NCBI RefSeq assembly: GCF_003854275.1
Contig: NZ_QTQP01000034.1
Coordinates: 21,450-85,449 of the forward strand
Source of the DNA: Burkholderia sp. Bp8963
GTDB lineage: Bacteria; Pseudomonadota; Gammaproteobacteria; Burkholderiales; Burkholderiaceae
DNA length: 64,000 nt
Direction: 5' to 3'
In this document: positions 44,268-52,746 of the stretch, in pieces
How positions within the stretch are numbered: position 1 is the first letter of the stretch
How the letters are laid out: each line of letters opens with the position of its first letter
Position numbers and translations under genes: made by a program
Notes under the pieces: model-generated
Databases searched by the model: none
Seen by the model: only the letters and a program-made list of their open reading frames with translations
What the model was told of the DNA's origin: nothing

Positions 44268-44795
44268 ATGACCCTTCCTGTCACGATCCGCCTCGCTACA
44301 CCGAACGACGCCGCCGCGATGGCTGCAGTGGAAGTCGCTGCCGCGCAGCGGTTTCGCGCGATCGGCATGCCGCACATCGCGGATGCCGAAGCGACCGATG
44401 CGGCGGCCGTGCGTGTGCGCATCGACGCGGGCCGTGCGTATGTGGCGCTCGATGCGCACGGCACGTGCGCCGGGTTTGCGTTCTATCGGCTGCTCGATGC
44501 GCAGCGGCTGTATCTCGAGGAACTGGATGTCGCGCCGTCGCACGCAGGGCAGCGGATTGGCGCGCGCCTCGTCGAGACGGTGGCCGAGCGCGCGGCGGCG
44601 GACCGGGTCGGGGAGATCGTGCTGTCGACGTTCCGCACGCCGCCGTGGAATGCGCCGTATTACCGGTGCCTCGGTTTCGACGATATCGATGATGCGGCGC
44701 TCGACGACGCGCTGCGCGCGATCCGCGCGTATCACCTGTCGCTCGGCCTCGACGAAACGCAGCGCGTGTTCATGCGACGCGCGGTGCGCGCATGA
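44268..44795 (+). CDS. GNAT-family N-acetyltransferase
   Basis: A 175-residue acetyltransferase of the GNAT fold. The acetyl-CoA pyrophosphate motif reads QRIGARLVETVAE (motif A, R/Q-x-x-G-x-A/G) near 93-105, after LYLEELDVAPSHAG, and the C-terminal strand is PYYRCLGF. The start at 44268 (MTLPVTIRLATPND) is typical. It probably acetylates a small amine or protein terminus; the substrate is unknown. It faces the Old Yellow Enzyme gene tail to tail. Confidence 0.82.
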   Translation: MTLPVTIRLATPNDAAAMAAVEVAAAQRFRAIGMPHIADAEATDAAAVRVRIDAGRAYVALDAHGTCAGFAFYRLLDAQRLYLEELDVAPSHAGQRIGARLVETVAERAAADRVGEIVLSTFRTPPWNAPYYRCLGFDDIDDAALDDALRAIRAYHLSLGLDETQRVFMRRAVRA

Positions 44796-44813
44796 ACACG
44801 CGGCGGGCAGCCG

Positions 44814-45875
44814 TCAGGCCGCGTCGCTGAGCGCGGGGTAGTCGGTGTAGCCCGTCTCGCCTTCCGCATAGTAGGTCTCGGGCACCGGCTTGTTGAGCGG
44901 CGCATCGAGTTCGAAGCGGCGCGGCAGGTCGGGGTTCGCGATGAACAGCTGGCCCCATGCGATCGCGTCCGCTTCGCCGCGCTCGAGCACCTGCTGCGCG
45001 CCGTCGAGCGAGAACTTCTCGTTCGCGATCAGCGGGCCGCCGAACGCTTCCTTCAGGCGCGGGCTCAGGTGATTGCCCGTGTACGACTCGCGCGTGAAGA
45101 TGAATGCGATCTTGCGGCGGCCGAGTTCGCGCGCGACATAGCCGAACGTCGCGGCCGGATCGGAGTCGCCCATCGTGTGCGCGTCGCCGCGCGGCGCGAG
45201 ATGCACGCCGACGCGCCCCGCGCCCCAGACGTCGATCGCCGCGTCGACCACTTCGAGCAGCAGCCGTGCGCGGTTTTCGATCGGGCCGCCGTACGCGTCG
45301 GTGCGGCGGTTGGTGCTGTCCTGCAGGAACTGGTCGAGCAGGTAGCCGTTCGCGCCGTGGATCTCGACGCCGTCGAAGCCTGCGGCCTTCGCGTTTTCCG
45401 CGCCCTTGCGGTACGCGGCGACGATCGCCGGAATTTCGTCGAGTTCGAGCGCGCGCGGCGTCACGTACGGACGCTGCGGACGCACGAGGCTCACGTGGCC
45501 GCCCGCGGCGATCGCGCTCGGCGCGACCGGCAGGTTGCCGTCGAGGAAGACCGGATCGGAGATCCGGCCGACGTGCCAGAGCTGCAGCACGATCCGGCCG
45601 CCTGCGTCGTGCACCGCGCGCGTCACGCGCTTCCAGCCTTCGACCTGCTCGTCGGACCAGATGCCGGGCGTGCTCGCATAGCCGACGCCCTGCGGCGTGA
45701 CCGACGTCGCTTCGCTGATGATGAGGCCGGCCGACGCGCGTTCCGCGTAGTAGCGGGCCATCAGGTCGTTGGGGACGCGCGCGTCGCCCGCGCGAGCGCG
45801 GGTGAGCGGCGCCATCACGATACGGTTCGGCAGGGTCAGGTCGCCGAGGGTCACGGGGTCGAACAACGTAGGCAT
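44814..45875 (-). CDS. nemA: Old Yellow Enzyme-family alkene reductase (NemA-like)
   Basis: A 353-residue FMN ene-reductase using NADPH to reduce activated alkenes, N-ethylmaleimide or nitrate esters. The FMN-barrel start is LFDPVTLGDLTLPNRIVMAPLTR (5-27, in two parts), and the substrate-binding pair His173/Asn176 is in EIHGANGYLLDQFL. NEKFSLDGAQQVLERGEADAIAWGQLFIANPDLP is the C-terminal flavin-phosphate region in parts. It follows an ArsR gene on the same strand by 66 bases, so both are likely induced by electrophiles. The symbol is by family; the regulator differs from E. coli NemR. Confidence 0.88.
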   Translation of the reverse strand: MPTLFDPVTLGDLTLPNRIVMAPLTRARAGDARVPNDLMARYYAERASAGLIISEATSVTPQGVGYASTPGIWSDEQVEGWKRVTRAVHDAGGRIVLQLWHVGRISDPVFLDGNLPVAPSAIAAGGHVSLVRPQRPYVTPRALELDEIPAIVAAYRKGAENAKAAGFDGVEIHGANGYLLDQFLQDSTNRRTDAYGGPIENRARLLLEVVDAAIDVWGAGRVGVHLAPRGDAHTMGDSDPAATFGYVARELGRRKIAFIFTRESYTGNHLSPRLKEAFGGPLIANEKFSLDGAQQVLERGEADAIAWGQLFIANPDLPRRFELDAPLNKPVPETYYAEGETGYTDYPALSDAA

Positions 45876-45941
45876 ACTAATTACCTCTTCACGAATGGCG
45901 GACGGATATCCGCTGGCCAGTCCGGCCGGGTGGGCTAGGGT

Positions 45942-46250
45942 CTAGAGTTCGCGACGCAGTGCGTCGAGAAAGGCGTCGATGACGGCTTCGTTGCGCTTGA
46001 AGAACGCCCACTGGCCGATCCGGGTCGACGTGACGAGCCCCGCGCGCTGTAGCGTCGCGAGGTGGGCTGAGACCGTGGATTGCGACAGCCCGCAGCGCGC
46101 GTCGATCTGCCCCGCGCAGACGCCGTGGTCGAACGGCAGCGTCTGCTCCGGGAAATGTGCGCCCGGCGTGCGCAGCCATTCGAGGATGTCGCGGCGGACG
46201 GGGTTCGCGAGCGCTTTCAGGATCGCGTCGAGGTCCAGGTCAGTTGGCAT
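45942..46250 (-). CDS. ArsR-family regulator upstream of the ene-reductase
   Basis: A 102-residue winged-helix ArsR regulator. The recognition region is GLSQSTVSAHLATLQRAGLV (54-73). It has Cys45 and Cys53 (VCAGQIDARC) just before the recognition helix, where thiol modification by electrophiles or quinones could release DNA. No metal-site CxC motif is evident. It lies 66 bases before the Old Yellow Enzyme gene on the same strand, and a dyad lies 46 bases before its start. Control of the ene-reductase is inference. Confidence 0.85.
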   Translation of the reverse strand: MPTDLDLDAILKALANPVRRDILEWLRTPGAHFPEQTLPFDHGVCAGQIDARCGLSQSTVSAHLATLQRAGLVTSTRIGQWAFFKRNEAVIDAFLDALRREL

Positions 46251-46296
46251 GGTGCGGCTTCTTCAGGCATACAAGCATCGTCGATGGGCGAATCTT

Positions 46297-46316
46297 ATAT
46301 CGGATTTTGACGATAT
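46297..46316. promoter_or_regulatory. ArsR operator candidate
   Basis: ATATCG and CGATAT around 8 bases, 46 bases before the ArsR start codon. The A/T-rich arms and 20-bp size match other ArsR-family sites. Confidence 0.5.
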
Positions 46317-46594
46317 GCAAAAAGCCATTGTTCTCAATGGGGGTGATAGGTGTCGACGTACAAAGAAAGCCGCGCTTGCCAGGATGGACGAGCCGGCGCC
46401 AAATTATTTCAATTTGCTTTCGGATTTGTCTGGCGGATTGAGTTTGTGGGCGTTGTCGTCACCTGTTCAAACCGGACCATGGTCGCGAGCCTGCCTCATT
46501 GCTTCCCGGCAAGGCATTCATGGCATGAATGTCGCTCGATTCAAAAGATAAATTTCAAGAAGACTCCGACACTCGATATGCTCAGCAGATCTGA

Positions 46595-46690
46595 TACGTG
46601 TGGCAAGGGCGCTTCGACATTCTCGTCAACAGCGCGGCTGCCAATCCGTATTTCGGACACGTCCTGGTTGCGTCTTGCCGGCCCGTGGCA
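46595..46690 (+). pseudogene. Remnant of a short-chain dehydrogenase gene
   Basis: One frame reads GRFDILVNSAAANPYFGHVL (46607-46666), the strand-4 and active-site-lead segment of SDR proteins, where the usual text is DILVNNAAANPYFGH. An in-frame stop lies just upstream (46592-46594), and the similarity ends shortly after, followed by a stop (TAG) after GSGGAE. No start or catalytic Tyr/Lys remain. It is a fragment of a lost gene. Confidence 0.6.
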
Positions 46691-46890
46691 TCCATTGGAT
46701 CAGGCGGCGCAGAGTAGCGCAGCGCTCGCCGGATGCGCAATGTGTCATCCGATTTCGAGACTCCAATCATCAGTATTGCTTCATTTGATATGGAGTCCGA
46801 TTTGTTTGAGGGTGTGCTGGCATTGGCGCACTTGATTCAGGTCTGCCTGCGCGTCGAAGCGTTGGGTCCGCCCAACTGTACCCGGCGAGG

Positions 46891-46920
46891 TTGACTTAGT
46901 TACTTTTGAGTGTGGTAACT
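46891..46920 (+). promoter_or_regulatory. Promoter/dyad region of pntA
   Basis: TTGACT (46891-46896) is a good -35 box; the -10 is weak. AGTTAC (46898-46903) and GTAACT (46915-46920) form an inverted repeat over the spacer and likely -10 region, 51 bases before the pntA ATG. Confidence 0.35.
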
Positions 46921-46971
46921 TGAAGTACCGGCCCGAATTTCTTGCGGCGGCCACTACTGGTAATTCACAAT

Positions 46972-48564
46972 ATGACATTAGTGATTGGAGTTCCTCTGGA
47001 GACAGCCATTCAGGAGCGGCGCGTAGCGACCGTGCCTGACGTGGTCGAGAAACTGATCAAGCTGGGATTCGCGGTGGCCGTGCAAAGCGGCGCAGGCGCA
47101 GGCGCGAACTTTAGCGATGACGATTACCGCGCTGCCGGTGCCGAGGTCGTGGCGTCGGCCACCGATCTGTGGGGGCGCAGCGATATCGTTTTCAAGGTCC
47201 GCCCGCCGAGCAGCGAAGAAGTGGCACTGATGCGCCATGGCGGCACGCTGATCGGTTTCGTCTGGCCGGCCCAGAACCCCGAACTGATGCAGCAGCTGGC
47301 CGCGAAGCAGGCCACGGTGCTGGCCATCGATTCGCTGCCGCGCACGCTGTCGCGCGCGCAGAAGATGGACGCGCTCACGTCGATGGCCGGCGTGAGCGGC
47401 TACCGCGCCGTCATCGAGGCGGCCAATGCGTTCGGCCGCTACTTCAACGGCCAGATCACGGCCGCGGGCAAGGTGCCGCCGGCCAAGATCTTCATCGCCG
47501 GCGCCGGCGTAGCGGGCCTCGCGGCCATCGGTACGGCCGCGGGCATGGGCGCGATCGTGCGCGCCAACGACACGCGCGCCGAGGTGGCCGACCAGGTCAA
47601 ATCGCTGGGCGGCGAATTCGTCAAGGTCGACTACGAGGAAGAAGGTTCGGGCGGCGGTGGCTACGCGAAGGTGATGAGCGAGGGCTTCCAGCAGGCGCAG
47701 CGCGCGATGTACGCGCAGCAGGCCAAGGACGCGGACATCATCATCACCACTGCGCTGATTCCCGGCAAGCCGGCGCCGAAGCTCATCACGGCCGAGATGG
47801 TGCAGTCGATGAAGCCGGGCAGCGTGATCGTCGACATGGCGGCCGAGCAAGGCGGCAACTGCGAACTCACGGTGCCAGGCGAGGCAGTGGTGCGCCACGG
47901 CGTGACCATCATCGGCTACACGGATCTCGCGTCGCGTCTCGCAAGGCAGTCGTCCAACCTGTATGCGACCAACCTGCTGCGCGTGGCCGAGGAGCTGTGC
48001 AAGACCAAGGACGGCACGATCAACGTCGACTTCGACGACGACGCGATCCGTGGCCTCACGGTCATCAAGGAAGGCAACGTCACCTGGCCGCCGCCGCCGA
48101 TCAAGCAGCCGGCCGCCGCACCGAAGGCTCAGACGCCGCCGCCCACGGTGGCCGCGCCGAAAGGCCATGGCCACGGCAGCAGTGAGCCGATGTCGGCCAA
48201 GACGCTGGCCATCGTGTTCGGCGTCGGCGCACTGGCTTTCCTGCTGGTTGGCCAGTTTGCGCCGGCCACGTTCCTGTCGCACTTCACGGTGTTCGTGCTG
48301 GCCTGCTTCGTCGGCTACATGGTGATCTGGAACGTCACGCCGTCGCTGCACACTCCGCTGATGAGCGTGACCAACGCGATTTCGTCGATCATCGCGATCG
48401 GTGCGCTGGTGCAGGTCGCGCCGCCGTTAGGCGGGGCCGCGGTGGGCGACCGGCCGTCCGGGCTGATCCTGGGCATGGCGGTGGGTGCGCTGACGCTCAC
48501 GGCCGTCAACATGTTCGGCGGCTTCGCGGTGACGCGACGCATGCTGGCAATGTTCCGCAAATAA
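46972..48564 (+). CDS. pntA: Proton-translocating NAD(P) transhydrogenase, alpha subunit (fused)
   Basis: A 530-residue alpha subunit with the NAD-binding domain (about 1-380: EVADQVKSLGGEFVKVD, GYTDLASRLARQSSNLYATNL) joined through a Pro/Ala linker (around 385-410) to four hydrophobic segments. In many alphaproteobacteria and other Burkholderiales the subunit is split into two genes; here it is fused as in E. coli. With PntB it moves hydride from NADH to NADP driven by proton entry. The ATG at 46972 gives the family start MTLVIGVP. Confidence 0.92.
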   Translation: MTLVIGVPLETAIQERRVATVPDVVEKLIKLGFAVAVQSGAGAGANFSDDDYRAAGAEVVASATDLWGRSDIVFKVRPPSSEEVALMRHGGTLIGFVWPAQNPELMQQLAAKQATVLAIDSLPRTLSRAQKMDALTSMAGVSGYRAVIEAANAFGRYFNGQITAAGKVPPAKIFIAGAGVAGLAAIGTAAGMGAIVRANDTRAEVADQVKSLGGEFVKVDYEEEGSGGGGYAKVMSEGFQQAQRAMYAQQAKDADIIITTALIPGKPAPKLITAEMVQSMKPGSVIVDMAAEQGGNCELTVPGEAVVRHGVTIIGYTDLASRLARQSSNLYATNLLRVAEELCKTKDGTINVDFDDDAIRGLTVIKEGNVTWPPPPIKQPAAAPKAQTPPPTVAAPKGHGHGSSEPMSAKTLAIVFGVGALAFLLVGQFAPATFLSHFTVFVLACFVGYMVIWNVTPSLHTPLMSVTNAISSIIAIGALVQVAPPLGGAAVGDRPSGLILGMAVGALTLTAVNMFGGFAVTRRMLAMFRK

Positions 48565-48577
48565 GGGGACGACAACA

Positions 48578-49990
48578 ATGACTTCCAATCTGACTACCGT
48601 CTCCTACATCGGCGCGGCCATCCTCTTCATCCTCAGTCTTGGCGGGCTGGCGAACCCGGAAACGGCGCGCCGCGGCAACCTGCTCGGCATGATCGGCATG
48701 GTCATCGCCGTGCTGGCCACCGTGCTCGGTCCGCGTGTGTCGGCTGAGGGCATTCCGTACGTCGTCGCGGCGCTGGTCGTCGGCGGCGCCGTCGGTCTCG
48801 TCGCCGCGAAGAAGGTGCAGATGACGCAGATGCCCGAACTGGTTGCGCTGATGCACAGCCTGGTCGGCCTGGCCGCCTGCCTGGTGGGCTTTGCAAGCTA
48901 CATCGATACGTCGGTGCAGTTCGCCGGCGCAGAGAAGGCCATCCACGAAGTCGAGATCTACGTCGGCATTCTGATCGGCGCGGTGACGTTCGCGGGCTCG
49001 GTCATTGCGTTCGGCAAACTCTCGGGCAAGATCGGCGGCAAGCCGCTGCTGCTGCCGGCGCGGCACTGGCTCAACCTGGCTGCGCTGGTGGTGGTGATCG
49101 TGTTCGGCCGCGCATTCCTTCATGCGGAGACCATTCAGGCCGGCATGACGCCGCTGATCGTGATGACGGCAATCTCGCTGCTGTTCGGCGTGCACATGGT
49201 GATGGCGATCGGCGGTGCCGACATGCCCGTGGTCGTGTCGATGCTCAACAGCTACTCGGGCTGGGCGGCGGCGGCCACCGGCTTCATGCTCGGCAACGAC
49301 CTGCTGATCGTGATCGGCGCGCTGGTGGGCTCGTCGGGCGCGATTCTGTCCTACATCATGTGTCGCGCGATGAACCGCAACTTCATCAGCGTGATTGCCG
49401 GCGGCTTCGGTACGGGCGGCGGTGTGTCCGCGCCGGCGGGCGGCGGCGCGCAACCGGCCGGCGAAGTGGTGGCGGTGAGCGCGATCGAAACGGCCGAGAT
49501 GCTGCGCGAGGCCAAGAGCGTGATCATCGTGCCCGGCTACGGGATGGCCGTGGCGCAAGCCCAGCATACCGTGCGCGAGCTGACCAAGGTGCTGCGCGAG
49601 AAGGGCGTCGACGTGCGCTTCGCGATCCATCCGGTGGCTGGCCGCATGCCGGGACACATGAACGTGCTGCTCGCCGAAGCGAAGGTGCCTTACGACATCG
49701 TGCTGGAGATGGACGAGATCAACGCGGATTTCCCCGAGGCCGACGTATCGATGGTGATCGGCGCGAACGACATCGTGAACCCGGCGGCGCAGGACGACCC
49801 GACCAGCCCCATTGCCGGCATGCCGGTGCTGGAAGTGTGGAAGGCCAAGACCTCGATCGTGATGAAGCGCAGCATGGCCTCGGGCTATGCCGGCGTGGAC
49901 AACCCGCTCTTCTATAAGGACAACAACCGCATGCTGTTCGGCGATGCGAAAACGATGTTGAGCGAGGTCTTCGGGGCGCTGAAGGGCTGA
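48578..49990 (+). CDS. pntB: Proton-translocating NAD(P) transhydrogenase, beta subunit
   Basis: A 470-residue beta subunit: about eight to nine membrane segments (LTTVSYIGAAILFILSLGGLANPETARRG in two parts), then the NADP-binding domain (IVPGYGMAVAQAQHTVREL, MPGHMNVLLAEAKVPYD, NPLFYKDNNRMLFGDAK). It follows pntA by 13 bases with a purine-rich ribosome site. Complete and of normal length. Confidence 0.93.
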   Translation: MTSNLTTVSYIGAAILFILSLGGLANPETARRGNLLGMIGMVIAVLATVLGPRVSAEGIPYVVAALVVGGAVGLVAAKKVQMTQMPELVALMHSLVGLAACLVGFASYIDTSVQFAGAEKAIHEVEIYVGILIGAVTFAGSVIAFGKLSGKIGGKPLLLPARHWLNLAALVVVIVFGRAFLHAETIQAGMTPLIVMTAISLLFGVHMVMAIGGADMPVVVSMLNSYSGWAAAATGFMLGNDLLIVIGALVGSSGAILSYIMCRAMNRNFISVIAGGFGTGGGVSAPAGGGAQPAGEVVAVSAIETAEMLREAKSVIIVPGYGMAVAQAQHTVRELTKVLREKGVDVRFAIHPVAGRMPGHMNVLLAEAKVPYDIVLEMDEINADFPEADVSMVIGANDIVNPAAQDDPTSPIAGMPVLEVWKAKTSIVMKRSMASGYAGVDNPLFYKDNNRMLFGDAKTMLSEVFGALKG

Positions 49991-50376
49991 CGAGAGGGCG
50001 TGTTCGAAAAGAGTGCGCCTGAAATCGCACGTCTGCATTAGAGATTCATCGAGGGGACGCTTGTGAGAGACCGGTGTCGCTGTGGTTCAGCGCGCTTCGT
50101 CTCGGCAATGCGTCCCCGTCTCATTCCTCCTCCCAACCTTCCGCCGGTATTCCCGAGTGCGGACCCTTCCCGGTGTCATCGGCTCGGCGCCATGCAATGT
50201 CGGCAATGCTCGCCTTTGGTCGAATCGGATCGGCGAGAGTGCTTCGAACCGGTACGGCAACGGCGCAACGGAACGCGCGAACCCGGCAGCGTCTGCGCGG
50301 ACAGCCGAGCCGGCATGTCCGCGCATCGCTTCACCCGTCATCGCGCAGGCACCGCTGCGCCGTCCGTCGTCCGCGC
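49991..50376. other. 386-bp intergenic region between pntB and DUF4148 genes
   Basis: Open frames exist on both strands but show no family or ribosome site. Both flanking genes end here (convergent). I see no clear terminator, dyad or repeat. Confidence 0.6.
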
Positions 50377-50655
50377 TTACTGGCGGGTCTGCATGGAGAT
50401 TCCGGCCCCGGCTGTGCCGGTCGCGGCGGCAGACGCCGCTTGCGCGGCCTGCTGCGCGGCAACCCTCGCTTCCGCGGCCTGAATGTCGGCCGGATAGTTG
50501 CCTTCGTCGCCGGCGGAAGGATCGTATCCGGCGGCTTCGAGGCGATACAGCTCATCCAGTACCTGGGCGCGGGTGAGCGGGGCTGAAGTCTGGGCCATGG
50601 CCGCGTGGCTCGCGAGCAGCGCTGAAAAAATCAGAAATCCGAAATGATGTTTCAT
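50377..50655 (-). CDS. DUF4148 small exported protein
   Basis: A 92-residue protein with a signal peptide (MKHHFGFLIFSALLASHAAMA, cut near 21) and the DUF4148 core LTRAQVLDELYRLEAAGYDPSAGDEGNYPADIQAAEARV in parts. This family is common in Burkholderia as small periplasmic proteins of unknown function. It follows the next DUF4148 gene on the same strand by 59 bases, so both may be one transcript from the ECF-type promoter at 51102-51130. Confidence 0.8.
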   Translation of the reverse strand: MKHHFGFLIFSALLASHAAMAQTSAPLTRAQVLDELYRLEAAGYDPSAGDEGNYPADIQAAEARVAAQQAAQAASAAATGTAGAGISMQTRQ

Positions 50656-50714
50656 GATGAAGCTCCTGGAATGTGTCGCATGGGCGCTAAACGACGGGGA
50701 AGGTGCCCGTCGCG

Positions 50715-51059
50715 TCAGCTACCGAAGTACGGCGAGCAATAGCTGACCGGACCCGTGCAAGGCATCGTGTCCTGCAGCGCCGGTGCGGTTGCGCGCTTGC
50801 CCGCATCGGACGAACCGGCGGCCTGATTTCCCGATCCGCTTTGCTCGGGCTGGGTCTGCATGCGTTCTGCCTGCGGCCGGAACAGCGGACTCACGTCGGG
50901 GTAGGACGTATCCGTCACGAATCGCATTCCGTGGTTTTGCGCGTCGATCAATTCCTGACGGACTTCGGCGCGCGTCTTGCCTTGCGCGACCGCGTGTGTG
51001 GCGAATCCGGTTGCGGAAAGCACCGCAATGGAAAAGCCGATCATCAGATGCCTGCTCAT
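50715..51059 (-). CDS. DUF4148 small exported protein
   Basis: A 114-residue protein with a signal peptide (hydrophobic core LMIGFSIAVLSATGFATHAVA, cut near 25) and the DUF4148 signature KTRAEVRQELIDAQNHGMRF. The C-terminus has two cysteines (PCTGPVSYCSPYFGS) that could form a disulphide. AAGGAG stands 6 bases before the ATG. It is divergent from the ECF sigma gene and has its own matching ECF-type promoter. Function unknown. Confidence 0.8.
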   Translation of the reverse strand: MSRHLMIGFSIAVLSATGFATHAVAQGKTRAEVRQELIDAQNHGMRFVTDTSYPDVSPLFRPQAERMQTQPEQSGSGNQAAGSSDAGKRATAPALQDTMPCTGPVSYCSPYFGS

Positions 51060-51101
51060 GTCTCGCTCCTTCGAAAGAACAACAACGGGTCCTGCAACCA
51101 G

Positions 51102-51130
51102 TTCAACTTCGAAGGGCGCGCGTTTATTCC
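51102..51130 (-). promoter_or_regulatory. ECF-type promoter before DUF4148 gene
   Basis: On the minus strand GGAATA (51130-51125), 17 bases, then GTTGAA (51107-51102). It has the same -35 and spacer as the promoters at 51252 and 54122, and a leader of about 40 bases to the ATG. Confidence 0.55.
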
Positions 51131-51251
51131 GCTCGTGAGGCATCTTGCGAGATTCGTCGAACGCGGGGAGTCCCGGTCGCGGTGTCTCGCGGTGCCATAT
51201 GCGAATCGGCGTCGTCGCTCTCGAGCCGGATCTGAAATACGCGCAGCAGCC

Positions 51252-51281
51252 GGGAATAGAAATGGTGTTGCCGCGGTCATC
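51252..51281 (+). promoter_or_regulatory. ECF-type promoter before the sigma factor gene
   Basis: GGGAATA (51252-51258), 17 bases, then GTCATC (51276-51281). It resembles ECF sigma promoters (GGAAT-type -35, GTC-type -10) and lies 45 bases before the ATG, consistent with autoregulation. Confidence 0.65.
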
Positions 51282-51326
51282 ACCTGTGCGAGTGCAGTTT
51301 CGGTCAAGTGACGATCCGGGTTCGGA

Positions 51327-51863
51327 ATGGACGAGCAATCTTCTGCCAGGCGCTTCGAGGTACTGCTGCTGCCTCACATGCATTCGGCGTACAACGTCGC
51401 GCGATGGCTGGCACGCAGCGACCAGGACGCACAGGACATCGTGCAGGAAGCGTATATCCGCGCATTCCGGTTCATCGACCGGTTCGACGGCAACGACGCG
51501 CGTGCGTGGTTGCTGAGCATCGTGCGCAACGTGTTCTGTACGTGGTATCGGCAGAACCGGCGCCACGCGACCGAATCGCTGTCGCTCGACGACGAGGATG
51601 GCGCGCCGGACATCTGCGACGAACGCGCGTGCAGCCCCGAAACGCTGATGATGCGCGATCAGGATCGCCAGCGTGTGGTCAGCGCGCTCAGTCGCCTGAG
51701 CGTCGAGCATCGCGAGGTCATCGTGCTGAGGGAGATCGAGGGATTGTCGTACAAGGAAATCGCGAGCGTTGTCGGCGTCCCGATCGGCACTGTGATGTCG
51801 CGTCTGGGGCGCGGCCGACGACAGCTCGCCGCGATTCTGACGAGCGTGGGCCAGGAGGCGTGA
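51327..51863 (+). CDS. ECF-subfamily RNA polymerase sigma factor
   Basis: A 178-residue sigma-70 of the ECF type. Region 2 is at about 10-75 (HSAYNVARWLARSDQDAQDIVQEAYIRAF in parts), and region 4 at about 115-170 (LSVEHREVIVLREIEGLSYKEIASVVGVPIGTVMSRL in parts). The stop overlaps the anti-sigma start (TGATG), so the pair is coupled. Three matching promoter-like sites in this locus suggest its regulon: itself, the DUF4148 genes and the metallophosphoesterase/cupredoxin operon. Signal unknown. Confidence 0.9.
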   Translation: MDEQSSARRFEVLLLPHMHSAYNVARWLARSDQDAQDIVQEAYIRAFRFIDRFDGNDARAWLLSIVRNVFCTWYRQNRRHATESLSLDDEDGAPDICDERACSPETLMMRDQDRQRVVSALSRLSVEHREVIVLREIEGLSYKEIASVVGVPIGTVMSRLGRGRRQLAAILTSVGQEA

Positions 51864-52648
51864 TGGATCATCAACAGGCAGTCGACTTGCTGTCCGCGTA
51901 TCTCGACAACGAGTTGGGTCTCGCGCAGAGCGCGGCATTCGAGCGCCATCTGGCGCGCTGCAGCGCATGCAGGCAGGCGTTCGACACGCAGCGGCAGGTC
52001 AGTGCGCTGATGAAAGCGCCCGACCTCCGGTTTCACGCGCCGGATGCGCTGCGCGCGCGGATCGTGTCCGATCTGCGCGTCCGCAAGACGGCGCTGCAGC
52101 GCTTCACGCAATGGCTGGCGCCGCGCGGAACGCACGGCGTGCCGATCTGGGCGCCCGCCGGTGCAATGGCCGTCAGCGTGTTCGTGCTCGCGTGGAGCGG
52201 GTCGCTTTACCTGTCCGTGCCGAGCGCCGATGCCCAGCTCCGCTCGGAACTCGTCGACAACCATGTGCGTTCGCTTCAGGCGAGTCATCTGATCGACGTC
52301 GTGTCGACCGACCGGCACACGGTGAAGCCGTGGTTCGACGGGAAGATCGATTTTGCGCCACCGGTGCCGGAGCTCGCGAACGACGGCTATCCGCTCGTCG
52401 GCGGGCGGCTCGACTATGTGAACGGGCGCGCGGTCGCGGTGCTAGTGTACCGCTACAGGCTGCATCCGATCAATGTCTACGTATGGCCTGCCGACCGTGC
52501 CGCGGAGCAGCCTCATGTCTACGTGCAGCACGGTTACCGTCTAGCGCACTGGGCCACTGCGCACATGAACTACTGGGTCGTCACGGATGCGGACGCACGT
52601 GAGCTGGGCGGGTTCGTCGAACGCCTGCGCATGCGGGCCGGTTCGTAG
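51863..52648 (+). CDS. Membrane-bound anti-sigma factor with zinc-finger (zf-HC2) domain
   Basis: A 261-residue protein. The N-terminal zf-HC2 has His29, Cys33 and Cys36 (HLARCSAC), typical of ZAS anti-sigma factors. One membrane segment is at about 92-115 (IWAPAGAMAVSVFVLAWSGSLYL), and a periplasmic domain follows (WFDGKIDFAPPVPEL). It would hold the ECF factor at the membrane until a periplasmic signal, possibly redox or metal, releases it. Confidence 0.87.
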   Translation: MDHQQAVDLLSAYLDNELGLAQSAAFERHLARCSACRQAFDTQRQVSALMKAPDLRFHAPDALRARIVSDLRVRKTALQRFTQWLAPRGTHGVPIWAPAGAMAVSVFVLAWSGSLYLSVPSADAQLRSELVDNHVRSLQASHLIDVVSTDRHTVKPWFDGKIDFAPPVPELANDGYPLVGGRLDYVNGRAVAVLVYRYRLHPINVYVWPADRAAEQPHVYVQHGYRLAHWATAHMNYWVVTDADARELGGFVERLRMRAGS

Positions 52649-52746
52649 CGCGACCGCAGTGCGACCGACACGACCGACATGCGGCCCGGCGACGTACCCC
52701 GATGACGGAGCGCGCCGCCGGACCGCACCGGCTGCGATGATCCGCG

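Larger units (their letters stand above)
46251..46971. other. 721-bp lower-GC intergenic region
   Basis: This is the most A/T-rich stretch of the window. It holds an ArsR-type dyad near its left end, an SDR remnant at about 46595-46690, and a TTGACT -35-like box (46891-46896) with a short dyad before pntA. Frames between 46350 and 46835 give no recognisable protein. The mixture suggests a decayed insertion boundary. Confidence 0.6.

Noticed and set aside
46350..46835. 161-codon frame in the low-GC region before pntA
   Set aside because: The protein text has no domain, many Cys/Trp/His in no pattern, and runs across the SDR remnant in another frame.
50063..50586. Overlapping plus-strand frames between pntB and the DUF4148 gene
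   Set aside because: They overlap the minus-strand DUF4148 gene, have no ribosome site and are Arg/Ser-rich shadows.
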